Assembly: GCA_902651635.1 (NCBI GenBank)
Contig: CACRSC010000273.1
Location: 243,143-307,142, forward strand
Reading direction: 5' to 3'
From: Mastigamoeba balamuthi
Taxonomy: Eukaryota > Evosea > Mastigamoebida > Mastigamoebidae
Length of the DNA: 64,000 nucleotides
Both the position numbers and the translations under genes were made by a program. Below, one piece after another: positions 23,301-32,389 of the stretch (its first letter is position 1; each line of letters starts with the position of its first letter). The notes under the pieces are model-generated. The model did not search any database. It saw only the letters and a list, made by a program, of their open reading frames with translations, and was not told where the DNA came from.

Positions 23301-26205
23301 TGTACGCTCCCGCAGTTGCCCAACGGTCGTCTCGGCATCCGCGCACCGCTGCTGCGAGTCCTTAAGGGCTTGCTCGCTCTTCTCCATGTCGCTTGCCAGC
23401 TTCTCCATCTGCTTGCGCGCCTCATCGAGCTCTGACTGCGTCTCGGCTGCCCGCGCCGAGTCTTCGGAGATGCGCTTCTGTAGGGCAGACAGTTCGCTGG
23501 CCTGGCGCTCCTTCTCGTCAGCAAACTGCTTCTCGAGTTCTGCGATCTGCGTGGTTGCGGCCTTGAGCTCTGTCTCGGCGCCGGTACGCGCGGATTGCTG
23601 CTCATCGAGCTTGGCCTTGAGGTCGCCGACGCTCTGCTCTGTTTCGGCGAGCTGCTTCGTCAGGGAGTCCAGCTGCGCACTGAGTTGTTGCTCGGCGTTC
23701 TGCTTCTCGGCCAGCTGGGCCTGCAGACCAGCGGCCTGCTGGTCGCGCTCCTTAATTTCGTCCGAGAGGCGAGAAATCTGCGCCTCGAGCTCTGCCTGTT
23801 TCTGCGACGACTTCTCCGAAACCTCGGAGAGCCCCGCGGCCGCCTGCTTCTCGGCGCTCTGGAGTGACAGGCGAAGCTGCTCAGCCTCCTGCTCCGCCTC
23901 CGAAAGGCGCTTGTCGCGTGCGGCGACCTCCTTCTCGAGACCCTCCGACCTTGTCTTCTCGGCGGAGACGAGGTCTTGGGCCTCTCTGAGAGAGTCGGCT
24001 GCCTTGGCCTCCTTACTCTTGTAGTCCTCGAGTTCGGCCTGTAGAGCGCCAAGAGACTTGCGAAGGTCCGCGGACTGCGTTGTCTCGGACTGGAGAGTTC
24101 CCAGCAGCTGCTCGTTCTGCTTCTTGATCTGCTCCAGCTGCTCCTGGAGCTTCTGGACTGCGGATTCTGACTCGCGGCACTTGGCCTCGGATTCCTTGAG
24201 CGCCGCGGCCTGCTCCTCCTGCGAGCTCTTGAGCGCAGCAATCTCCGCGGTTGCTGCTGCGATGGCTGCGGCCTGCTGAGCCGCCGCCAGGTCGCCGGCC
24301 TGCTTCTGGCTTGCGATATCCTTGTGTGCCTTGGAGCTCTCTGCTATCTGTGCCTCGAGATCGGCGATCTTCTGGGTGAGTGACGCCTGCTGCGCCTCGA
24401 GATCCGAAGAGGCTTGCGTAGATTTCTCCAGCTCTGCTGCGGTCTTTGCTGCCTCGGCCTTGCTCGCGTCCCTCTCCGCTGTCAGTGCGGCGATGGACGC
24501 CTTCAGCTGCTCGGATGTCGTCGACAGCTCGGCCGAGCGCTTCTTCTCCGCGTCGAGCTCGGACGACAGCTTTGCGGCGTCGTTCTTCTGCTTCTCGAGG
24601 GACTCCTCGATCGACTTGAGACCGGCGCTGGCGGCGGCATTTGTTGCTTCAAGCGCTCCGAGCTTCTGCTTCTCAGACGTGGCGGCGGCCTCCGCCTTCT
24701 CGGCGCGCTCCTTCTCCTTGGCGAGCTCAGCCTCGGACGCCGCGAGCTTCTTCTGCAGCTCGGAGACAGTCTGGGACAGCGTGGCGGCGTCGGACTGGCT
24801 CTGAGCCTCCGCCGCGGAGAGACGCGCTGTCAAGGCTGCGAGAGCTGCCTTTGATTCCTCTGCTTCGTGCTGGGCTGTCTCGAGCTGCGCCTTGAGCGAG
24901 GTGACCAGCTCCGCGGTCTCGTGCTTCTCAGTCTCGGACTTCTGCCACAGCTCCGCTGCGCTCTCGAGGTCGGCGCACTTGTGCTTCAGGGCCTCGAGCT
25001 CTGCTGTCAGCGACGCCACGCGGGCCTCGGCGTCGCCCTTCCCAGCGGCCCCAGCAGCCGAGGCTGCGGCTGCAGCGGCCTCGAGCTCCTCGATCTTCTT
25101 CTTGTCCTTCTTCTTGCGTTTGGACAGCACCTCCATGGTCTTCTTGAGCTCGTCTCTCTCCTGCGGCCCGCAGTGTCCCTCGTGAGCAGGGTGGGGTGTG
25201 GCGTGTAGCGTGTGGCTGGTGTTACCTTGGTGAGGTTCTCGATCTCCGCCTTCATCTCTGCCTCCTTGGCGGACGGGGCCGTTGCTGCGGCAGCGGCTGC
25301 GGCAGGCGCGGGTGCAGAGGCGGCAGCGGCCGCGGCAGCGAGGAGGGACGCCGAGGCTGCCGAGGTGGCGCTCGAGGTGGAGTGGTCCGAGAGGTTCGAG
25401 CTGGCCCTCGAGTGGCCGCTGTGCCGGAAGAGGCTGCTGTCGCGCCTGGTGGCGGTGGGCTTCTTGATCTTCTTCTTGTCCTCCTCTGCGCCGACAGACT
25501 CGAGGTCCATGGCCGACTCGGACTCTTCCTCAGGCATCTGCGTGCATGCGTGTCAGACTGCGCTCGCTGAGGGTCCCCCCCAGCCCGTACCCCCTGCGAG
25601 AACACGTCCGTCTCGCTCCCGCCCTCGACGTCCCTGCGCAGAGACCGGCGGTCAGTTGGCGGGCGGCGCGGGCACGAAGGGAACGCACTCGCCGACGACA
25701 ATCTCCGAGGAGATGGAGACGTTGAGGGTCAGGGCGGGGGCGGCCTTGTCCTTCTTGGCGGCCTTGAGCGCGATGGCGCGGTGCTGCGTGGCGCCGCGCA
25801 GGTCCGCGAACTCGCTGAGGTTGAGGAGCAGCTTGGCGACGCTGCTGCCCTTGCCCTTCTTGGCGTTGAACTCGCACACCGTCACCACGAGGTCCTTGGG
25901 GTCGTACGCCTCGTGCTCCTTGAACAGCGTGCACACCATCGTCGTCGTGGCGTCGGCCCACTCGACCTTGCCCGCCGCCACGTTCGCCGGCTTGCTCTCG
26001 CCTGGGGGGGGCCGTGCGCTTAATGAAGGAGAAGCAGGGGGAGGGGCCACAGCGACATTGGCGCATGAAAAGGCGCACCGTGGTTCTCTGACTTGCTGCC
26101 GCGCTTCCACGAGATGGTGGCCTGCGCCACGCCGTCGGGAAGGCCCGTGACCGACTCGAACACGACGCGGAAGCGGTGCTTGCTGCCCTGCTTCTTCTTG
26201 AACAT
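17391..26205 (-). CDS. Giant NT-C2 / coiled-coil / DIL-domain protein
   Basis: Exons complement(join(17391..18135,18180..18283,18333..25160,25226..25537,25591..25633,25689..26001,26079..26205)) keep phase at every splice and give 2823 aa. Residues 1-150 form an NT-C2 domain, the lipid-binding C2 variant of EHBP1/EEIG1 (KHRFRVVFESVTGLP, AQATISWKRG, KVEWADATTTMV, DLVVTVCEFN). A Ser/Ala linker with MPEEESESAMDLES follows. About 2200 residues of nearly unbroken coiled coil rich in Ala, Glu, Lys and Gln run to residue 2480. The C-terminus is a DIL (dilute) domain (LEMMRLVFEGLLEQLYSQSG, NLRMSMQWF, AQLCHFMGATVLNYLI, GLQIKMGLSVIEEWLS), as in the myosin V cargo-binding tail. Membrane tethering or vesicle and cytoskeletal scaffolding is a reasonable inference. 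NT-C2 and DIL pairing is known in the family; the size and internal duplication here are striking. Confidence 0.88.
19890..21860 (-). repeat. Long-period internal repeat in the coiled coil
   Basis: Three copies of a segment containing a (Q/E)GD-x-Q-x-TAQKLA-x-A-x-ARVAELE core occur at roughly residues 1370, 1690 and 2020, about 325 residues apart (DNA around 21850, 20885 and 19900). Each is followed by a similar ERERK...SE...QRSEK.EAERD block. Weaker relatives lie near 22510, 23260 and 19500. The long period indicates tandem duplication of a large coiled-coil block, not simple heptad similarity. Confidence 0.7.
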
Positions 26206-26270
26206 GGCGAAAACAACCACCACTGGGGGGCGACGACGCGACGGGCGCGACGCGCTATCACAACGGAAAA

Positions 26271-26290
26271 ATATGTGCACAACAGATTCA
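26271..26290 (-). promoter_or_regulatory. ATATTTTTCCGTTG motif upstream of NT-C2/DIL gene
   Basis: The plus strand reads CAACGGAAAAATATGTGCAC, 66 nt upstream of the start. The 14-base core CAACGGAAAAATAT is identical to the one at 1544-1564 in front of gene B. An identical 14-mer at the same relative place in front of two unrelated genes supports a promoter role. Confidence 0.5.
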
Positions 26291-26354
26291 GTGCAGGGAT
26301 CTCGAGGCGAGATTCCAATAAAATCTCATACAGCGTCCATAATCGCGGGTCAGT

Positions 26355-28175
26355 TTATTCTGCCCACCAAACGGTGCTGATTGACGGGCGCTCTGCCTGT
26401 ACCTTCTTGACGAAGTCACACGACACGACCGGGTTGTGTCTCTCCTCCGACTTGCACGGGATGACTCGGATGCGTTGCAGGCCTGCCGGAAGGGCCTCGA
26501 ACAGCCTCTCCCAGTTGCTCCAGGCGACCTTGGTCATCCCGCAAATGGACAGCGACTTGAGCATGGTTGTTCGCTTCAGTATCTCGGCCAGGATCCCCAT
26601 GTGCCCCTTTTCCTCGCGGATCGTGTACACGATGATGAAGGCGCCTTGCCTGACCTCGAGGTTCGTCAGCAGCCCGAGGGCAGCCTCGAAGTTGTTGTTG
26701 GGGAAGATCTCTGGGTCCAGGTCTGCTGCGTCGAGGGTCAGAGACACCGCGCAGCCGAGGCTTTGCTGCTTTCGGACGGCGTCGAGCAGGCGCCCCGCAT
26801 CGCTCGGCGACCAGTTGAGAAGGCGCAGCTCCTGCAGGCGCGTGTACGAGGAGAGGATCTGCCGCGCGCCAGAAGTCTCGTCCTTCTCGTCGACCCTGCT
26901 CCCCACGAGGCAGAGTTTGAACAGGCTTCCCTTCGTCAACGAGCGCATGAATGCCGCGGCGGCGGCATCGCTGATGTAGAGGGCCGACTTGATCTCCAGG
27001 CTGAGGAGAGAGCTACACATCGGCATTCCGGCCACAGATCCCAGGCAGGCGGCGTCGACGCTCAGTGTCTGGAGTGTGGCCTTGCAGCCAGTGAGCGCTT
27101 CGGCTGCCTCGAGGCCGAGGACAACATTCGCCAGCGTGAGAGAGCGCATGTTCGAGAGGCAGGCGACTGCTCTCGCAATGTCGACGGGCAGGGCCTGCAG
27201 TCTGGCCGGGACGAAGCACAGGTGCAGGGAACTGAGCAACGTGCAGTCGCGAATCAGGGAGCAGACGCCGTCGACCTCGGTCTCGTCGAGCGGGCTGACG
27301 AGGTCGACTGAGAGCGACCGCAGGCCCAGGCGCACGCAGCGCGAGCAATACAGCTGCATCTCCTGGCTCGACACCCTCGCCTCCGTCATGCGGCACGGCG
27401 CGAAATGCTCCAGGAACGGCACCATGACGCGCTTGCTGAACGGCTCCACCAGCTGCAGCACAGGGCAGGCCTTGCTCACGCACTCGTAGAACTCCGCAGG
27501 AAGCCCGGGCGCAAGCCCGACAAACGTGCGCAGCGCCGGCATAGTCGCCCCTTGGATCTCGAGCAGCGACCGCATGGACGCCGGGTCCCCGTTGTCGACG
27601 AACAGCTCCTCGAGGAGCGGCAGCGATCCGCCGCACGCGCTCACCGCGAGGGCGAGGCCGTCGAACACGGCCATGTCGGCGTGCGACGTGCGGACGTCGA
27701 TCCTGCGCAGCGAGCGCCCACGGAAGGCAAAGAACTCCCGCAGCGACACAAACTCCCCGAGGTAGTCGTCCTCGCACCGCAGCGCCACCGACTCGAGCGC
27801 CGCGCACGCCTGGTCGAGCACGGCCAGCACCTCGTCCGACAGGTCGCCCATCTGCGAGGCGTCCAGCTCCACCAGTGTCGGCGAGAGCGCCCGGACGAGC
27901 GCGGCGATGTCGGACCCCGACGCAGCCTCCCCGAGCGGGGCAACGAGCCTCAGGCGCGCGATGGCGCGTGGGGCGACAGTCAGGGCCTGGACGGCCTCGA
28001 CAGACGCCGGCAGGGTGACGACGGAGGAGCGCCAGAACGCGGGGGAGGAGCACAGGCAGCGCAGGTGGCGGCACGTGCTGGCGAGAGCGCAGAGAGTTGT
28101 TGGCGGAAGGCGAGGCAGCAGCTCGTGCACGATGAGGGGCTCATGCAACACACTGAAGAGCCCGCTGGTCTCCAT
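26355..28175 (-). CDS. F-box / leucine-rich repeat protein
   Basis: This is a single exon of 606 aa. The N-terminus (residues about 10-55: EPLIVHELLPRLPPTTLCAL, STCRHLRCLCSSPAFWRSSV) has the pattern of an F-box, which binds Skp1 in SCF ubiquitin ligases. The rest contains irregular leucine-rich repeats (LRRIDVRTS, LRSLSVDLV, LRSLTLANVVLG, LQTLSVDAACLG, LLSLEIKSALYIS, LQELRLLNWSP, LKSLSICGMTKV), the usual substrate-binding part. Ubiquitin ligase adaptor is the likely role; the substrate cannot be inferred. The gene lies between the NT-C2/DIL and VHS genes on the same strand. A GAGATATTTG motif is found about 60 nt upstream of the ATG. F-box detection is by eye, so an alternative is a plain LRR protein. 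Confidence 0.75.
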   Translation of the reverse strand: METSGLFSVLHEPLIVHELLPRLPPTTLCALASTCRHLRCLCSSPAFWRSSVVTLPASVEAVQALTVAPRAIARLRLVAPLGEAASGSDIAALVRALSPTLVELDASQMGDLSDEVLAVLDQACAALESVALRCEDDYLGEFVSLREFFAFRGRSLRRIDVRTSHADMAVFDGLALAVSACGGSLPLLEELFVDNGDPASMRSLLEIQGATMPALRTFVGLAPGLPAEFYECVSKACPVLQLVEPFSKRVMVPFLEHFAPCRMTEARVSSQEMQLYCSRCVRLGLRSLSVDLVSPLDETEVDGVCSLIRDCTLLSSLHLCFVPARLQALPVDIARAVACLSNMRSLTLANVVLGLEAAEALTGCKATLQTLSVDAACLGSVAGMPMCSSLLSLEIKSALYISDAAAAAFMRSLTKGSLFKLCLVGSRVDEKDETSGARQILSSYTRLQELRLLNWSPSDAGRLLDAVRKQQSLGCAVSLTLDAADLDPEIFPNNNFEAALGLLTNLEVRQGAFIIVYTIREEKGHMGILAEILKRTTMLKSLSICGMTKVAWSNWERLFEALPAGLQRIRVIPCKSEERHNPVVSCDFVKKVQAERPSISTVWWAE

Positions 28176-28235
28176 TCCGCGTCTGGTCGCCTTTGTGCGT
28201 TGTGGGCGATTTGCATTGCAGATAAATATCCAGGT

Positions 28236-28248
28236 CAAATATCTCCTG
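28236..28248 (-). promoter_or_regulatory. GGAGATATTTG motif upstream of F-box gene
   Basis: On the minus strand CAGGAGATATTTG lies about 61-73 nt upstream of the start, followed nearer the gene by GGATATTTATC at 28222-28231. Both fit the recurrent start-proximal motif. Confidence 0.4.
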
Positions 28249-28293
28249 AATCAATTGCGTGTGCGCCAGTTTCATTGCGCGTGTGTGCGACAC

Positions 28294-29969
28294 TCATGAC
28301 ATGAGCAGGTCGAGTATGTCGTCGCGTTTTCCGCCCTGTGACTGGGGGCGGCTCTGCTGCTGCGGCTGCTGCGGCTGCTGTGGCTGCTGGGGCTGCTGGG
28401 GCTGCTGGGGCTGCTGCGGAGGCAGCTGCTGCACCGGCTGCAGAGGGTACATCGGCTGCCTGGCCTGTGCAGTGTTCACCGGCTGCATCTGCGGGTACAT
28501 CGCAGCAGGGACGCCCGACTGGATGCTCGTGACGGGCTGCGGGGGAGGCAGCTGCTGGCCGGGATACGGAGGCGGCGGCGGGTACCCAGCGGGTTGGGCG
28601 GCGTACACCACTGGCTGCTGTGCATAGGGGGCGTAGCTGCTGATCGGCTGGGGAGCAGCAGCAGGCGCTGCGACGGCGAACACGGGAGCCGGGGCTGGCG
28701 CGGATGGCGGCGAGGTGGTGCGGGACGAGTCGAGAGCAGCGAAGAAGTCGCTGTTGGTGAGCGCGGGGCGTGCAGCAGCGGACGAGTGGCCGGCAGCAGA
28801 GGCAGGCGCGGTGGCGTTGACAAGGACAACGGCGGGCTGCTGCTGCCCCGGCGCGGCCTGGACTGGCGCCGGAGGCAGCAGCGCCTTCTCGACCACGTCC
28901 ACGACATCGAGCAGCTCTGCCAGCAGCGCCTCGTTCCCGGACCTCTGCACGCATCGGCAGCGGTGCGTTGAGCGAGCGGTATTTCTGCGGAGGGGCGAGG
29001 GAGAAGGCAACGGACATCGACGAGCACTTCGATGTACGACGTGAGGCGCGGCTGGATCTGGCGCAGCGCCTGGACGAGCGACTCGACGAGGTCGGCGGCC
29101 CCGCTCTCGGCAGCGCCGTTGGCGTTGAGCTCCTGGAGCAGCGACGCCGACTCCCTGGCCTGGGCGATGTCGCTCCTCAGGTCCGGGGCGGGCACGCCGG
29201 CGGGCCCCGACGAGGTCTGCGGCCTGCGCTGGGCCACAGCAGACCCCGGGCGCGACGCCGACGACGACGAGCCCGGGCGGGCCGGGGACGCCGACTGGGC
29301 CTTGGAGCGGGCGCCCGCGACGGGGATGAGGTCCTCTGTTTCCGCCGGCGGGAATTGAACCCCTGTCGGAAGTAGTTGGCTGTGAGCAAAGGGAGGGCGC
29401 GGTCTTGGGTCAAAGGTCGTACCTGCGAGTTTCCACTTCTCCACGCTCTTCAGGTAATAGGGGAAGTCCTTGGGGTGCAGGGAGCCCCAGGCCTGGATCA
29501 TGCGCATCGCCTTCTCCTCGACAGGCGCGATCTCGGCGGGGTCCGCGTCGCAGAGCTGCTCGCGCTTGCGGTGCTTGGCCTTGTCCTCGAGCTTGGCGAC
29601 CTTCTCCAGCGCCTTGCACGTGTCCTTGGCCCCCACGGCCTCGCGCGCGCGCGACACGTTCTTCACCAGGCAGTCGAGGAGCGCCAGGCACTGCAGCGAC
29701 TCTGCCGGGCGCGTGTTCGAGTCCCTGAGGCGCCCCGCGATCATCTTGACCACAGGAAACACCCTGGCGGGCCGCGCGCCGTGAGCGGGCGAGATCGTGT
29801 GCTGTGGGAGGTGGATGGGAAGCGACTAGAGAGCGGCGCGGGCGCGGGGGGCGCACTGGTCGGGCCACGCGTTGCAGACCTCGCAGATCTGCATGAACGA
29901 CGCCCAGTCGTGGTCCCCTTGGCGGGGCGCCACGGCGGCGGTGATGAGGCTGCTCAGACGGGGGTCCAT
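28294..29969 (-). CDS. TOM1-like VHS-GAT adaptor protein
   Basis: VHS-GAT proteins of the TOM1 family bind ubiquitinated cargo at endosomes and are regarded as an ancestral ESCRT-0. Exons complement(join(28294..28944,29028..29362,29423..29763,29857..29969)) give 479 aa. The VHS domain spans residues 1-150 (DWASFMQICEVCNAW, VFPVVKMIAGRLRDSN, LALLDCLVKNVS, KVAKLEDKAKHRKRE, IQAWGS). Splicing out a 60-nt in-frame intron at 29363-29422 restores the typical GVQFPPAETEDL linker. A GAT three-helix domain (DIAQARESASLLQELNANG, SLVQALRQIQPRLTSYIE, GNEALLAELLDVVDVVEKAL) follows. The Pro/Gln-rich tail ends in DDILDLLMS, where ILDLL resembles a clathrin-box motif. The start codon is preceded by a GAGATTTCTC motif. 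Family confidence is good; exact assignment between TOM1 and GGA is less certain, though no GAE domain is present. Confidence 0.85.
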
Positions 29970-30312
29970 GAGCTTTGTTTTTAGCTCTCGGCTTTGTCCC
30001 CCGAGAAATCTCGTGGCGCGATTCGTAGTTTTTGCACGGTCAGCATCGGTGTTCCGGCATTAGTGATCGCATAAGCTCGCTCCGCCGAGAAGCAGCTGTC
30101 CTGCTCACTGAGCTAGCATACGATTGGGCACTGCAGGGAGGCATTGGTCATTACGGTTGTTATGACGGCCGTGACGAACGTGGGGAACCGAAGGTCCCCA
30201 CAGTAGTTACTCCCATGAATATTCACCCACATAGAGGCATCGCGGTTGAGCTTGTCTTCTTGGTCGCTGGCCTGATCCAAGGCCCCGGTTGCACGATTCA
30301 GTTGCGAAAAAC
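29970..30312. other. Divergent intergenic region
   Basis: This is the shared upstream region of the VHS-GAT gene (-) and the lyase gene (+). A CGAGAAATCTCG palindrome at 30002-30013 lies 33 nt from the VHS ATG and probably serves that gene. Nothing comparable is close to the lyase start, apart from a GAATATTC at 30217-30224. Confidence 0.45.
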
Positions 30313-32235
30313 ATGGTGCGGGGTGTGATTCGGTGTGTACTGGTTGTCCTGACGCTCGTCGTTGGAGCATTTGGCGCTGGGAAGCAGCTGGAGAAGCTGG
30401 ACCGTGGAGTTGTGGCCGTGCCAGCGGTAGGCACCACGGGAATGCTCGTTTCGTGGCGTCTCCTGTCGACGGATTCCAGTGGCATCGGGTTCAACGTCTA
30501 CCGCGGTGCCCAGAGGCTGAACCCCACGTTGGTTACTGCAAGCACAAACTACCTCGACTCCTCAGGCACTACATCTCATTCATATTCAGATGCGCCAGTT
30601 ATCAGCGGTCAGGAGAAGAACGCTGTGAAGGCTAGGGTTTTCACATCTCAGTATCTGGGAATATCTCTGGATCAGCCTGCAGGGGGCACTACGCCCGATA
30701 GGGTCACGTATACATACGAGGTCAATGATGGTAGTGTAGCTGACTTGGATGGAGATGGAGAGTACGAGATCGTGCTCAAGTGGTGGCCCACCAACTCCAA
30801 AGACAATTCACAGAAGGGGTACACGGGATCCACCATTGTGGATGCTTACAAGATCAATGGAACCAAGCTGTGGCGCATTGACTTAGGAAAGAACATTCGC
30901 TCTGGAGCTCACTATACTCAAATGGTTGTGTTTGACCTCGATGGAGATGGAAAAGCTGAGGTCATGTTAAAGACTGCAGATGGCACTGTTGATGGAGCTG
31001 GAAATGTCATCGGAGATAAGAGTGTTGACTATCGTAATTCCAAGGGCTACATACTCAGTGGACCTGAGTATCTGACAGTGTTCAATGGGCTCACTGGCAA
31101 GGCAATGAAAACAGTGAACTACCTTCCAACTCGTGGTTCTGTGAAGCCGTGGGGTGATTCGTATGGGAACAGAGTGGATAGGTTCCTTGCTGGTGTTGCA
31201 TATGTTGATGGGACCATGCCATCAGCATTATTTTCCCGTGGATACTATACACGAGCTGTCATTGTGGCTTGGGACTGGCGTAATGGAACCCTGACTCGCA
31301 GGTGGATTCACGATTCTGCAACGAGTGGAAAGGGCCTGTATGGGCAGGGGGCTCACTGGTTCAGTGTTGCCGATGTCAATGGTGATGGGAAGCACGATAT
31401 AATCTTCGGAGCTGCAGCAGTTGACAGCCAAGGCACCCTCCTCTATCGAACTGGCCTGGGTCATGGTGATGCATTGCATTGTGGCGATTTGGATCCGACT
31501 CATGATGGTCTTGAAGTATTCATGGTCCACGAAGATGCTTCTGCAAAATTCGGAATGGAGATGCACGATGCAGCATCTGGGGCAATTCTGTGGGGTGTGG
31601 CAGGAGGACAGGATGTTGGCCGGGGATTGTGTGCTGATATTGATCCTGTGAGCTCCGGGAGCGAGTGCTGGAGCACGGTCGGCTCTGTTATGACGGCTCC
31701 TGGTAAGGTTTTGACTGCACGCAAAATGTCAGTTAACTTTGCTGTTTGGTGGGATGGAGATCTGCAGCGTGAGCTCCTAGATCGTACTATGGTTGACAAG
31801 TGGGTCCCGCGTCTGAATAAGACAGCAAGGCTTCTCACTGCCTCATTGTATGGAGCGGCATACAACAGCGGGACCAAGGCGACCCCAGTCATCTCTGCAG
31901 ATATCCTCGGTGACTGGCGTGAGGAGGTCGTGTGGAGAAGCTCGGATAACACGAAGCTGCTCTTGTTCTCCACCGGAATTCCGACTTCGTACAGAGTAAC
32001 AACACTGATGCACGACACGCAGTACAGGGTGCAAGTCGCGGGCCAGAACATGGCTTACAATCAGCCCCCTCATCCGAGCTTCCATATCGCGACGAAAGCT
32101 GGTGTTGGGGCTGGCGAGGGCGACATCTCGAACGAGACCGAGATCGACACCACGTACGAGAGGATCGCGCAGGGATCAGGCACACGTGCCCATCTGGCTC
32201 TGGGACTGTTTTCCGCTCTCTTCGCCCTCTTCTGA
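30313..32235 (+). CDS. Secreted rhamnogalacturonan lyase, polysaccharide lyase family 11
   Basis: The enzyme cleaves the rhamnose-galacturonate backbone of pectin by beta-elimination. The single exon encodes 640 aa starting at the ATG after an ignored TTG. Residues 1-27 are a signal peptide (VIRCVLVVLTLVVGAFGAG). The mature start EKLDRGVVAVP and SWRLL...GFNVYRG is typical of family 11 (Bacillus YesW type). The eight-bladed propeller carries Ca-binding loops DLDGDGEYEIVLKWW, DLDGDGKAEVMLKTADG and DVNGDGKHDIIFGA. DGTVDGAGNVIGD, GHGDALHCGDL and DILGDWREEVVWRS are further family marks. The C-terminus ends in a hydrophobic stretch (ALGLFSALFALF), which suggests a GPI signal or membrane anchor. The gene lacks introns, unlike most neighbours, and is visibly less GC-rich, both consistent with transfer from bacteria. 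Confidence 0.93.
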   Translation: MVRGVIRCVLVVLTLVVGAFGAGKQLEKLDRGVVAVPAVGTTGMLVSWRLLSTDSSGIGFNVYRGAQRLNPTLVTASTNYLDSSGTTSHSYSDAPVISGQEKNAVKARVFTSQYLGISLDQPAGGTTPDRVTYTYEVNDGSVADLDGDGEYEIVLKWWPTNSKDNSQKGYTGSTIVDAYKINGTKLWRIDLGKNIRSGAHYTQMVVFDLDGDGKAEVMLKTADGTVDGAGNVIGDKSVDYRNSKGYILSGPEYLTVFNGLTGKAMKTVNYLPTRGSVKPWGDSYGNRVDRFLAGVAYVDGTMPSALFSRGYYTRAVIVAWDWRNGTLTRRWIHDSATSGKGLYGQGAHWFSVADVNGDGKHDIIFGAAAVDSQGTLLYRTGLGHGDALHCGDLDPTHDGLEVFMVHEDASAKFGMEMHDAASGAILWGVAGGQDVGRGLCADIDPVSSGSECWSTVGSVMTAPGKVLTARKMSVNFAVWWDGDLQRELLDRTMVDKWVPRLNKTARLLTASLYGAAYNSGTKATPVISADILGDWREEVVWRSSDNTKLLLFSTGIPTSYRVTTLMHDTQYRVQVAGQNMAYNQPPHPSFHIATKAGVGAGEGDISNETEIDTTYERIAQGSGTRAHLALGLFSALFALF

Positions 32236-32389
32236 GAGAACGATCATCTCGCCCTGATGAGTACAAGTACATACGGAAAATCTCAGCACTGGAATTGACG
32301 ACCGATTCAGTCTAACGTATCGTGATTTGTTACTTCATAGCTCGCGCAATTAAAGGTTGTGCGTTTCCTCTTATCGCCGGCTTCGCGAG

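Noticed and set aside
29341-29365. tRNA-like T-loop (GGGTTCAATTCCCGCC on the minus strand)
   Set aside because: No acceptor stem, D arm or A box fits around it. It is the splice junction and coding sequence GVQFPP of the VHS gene.
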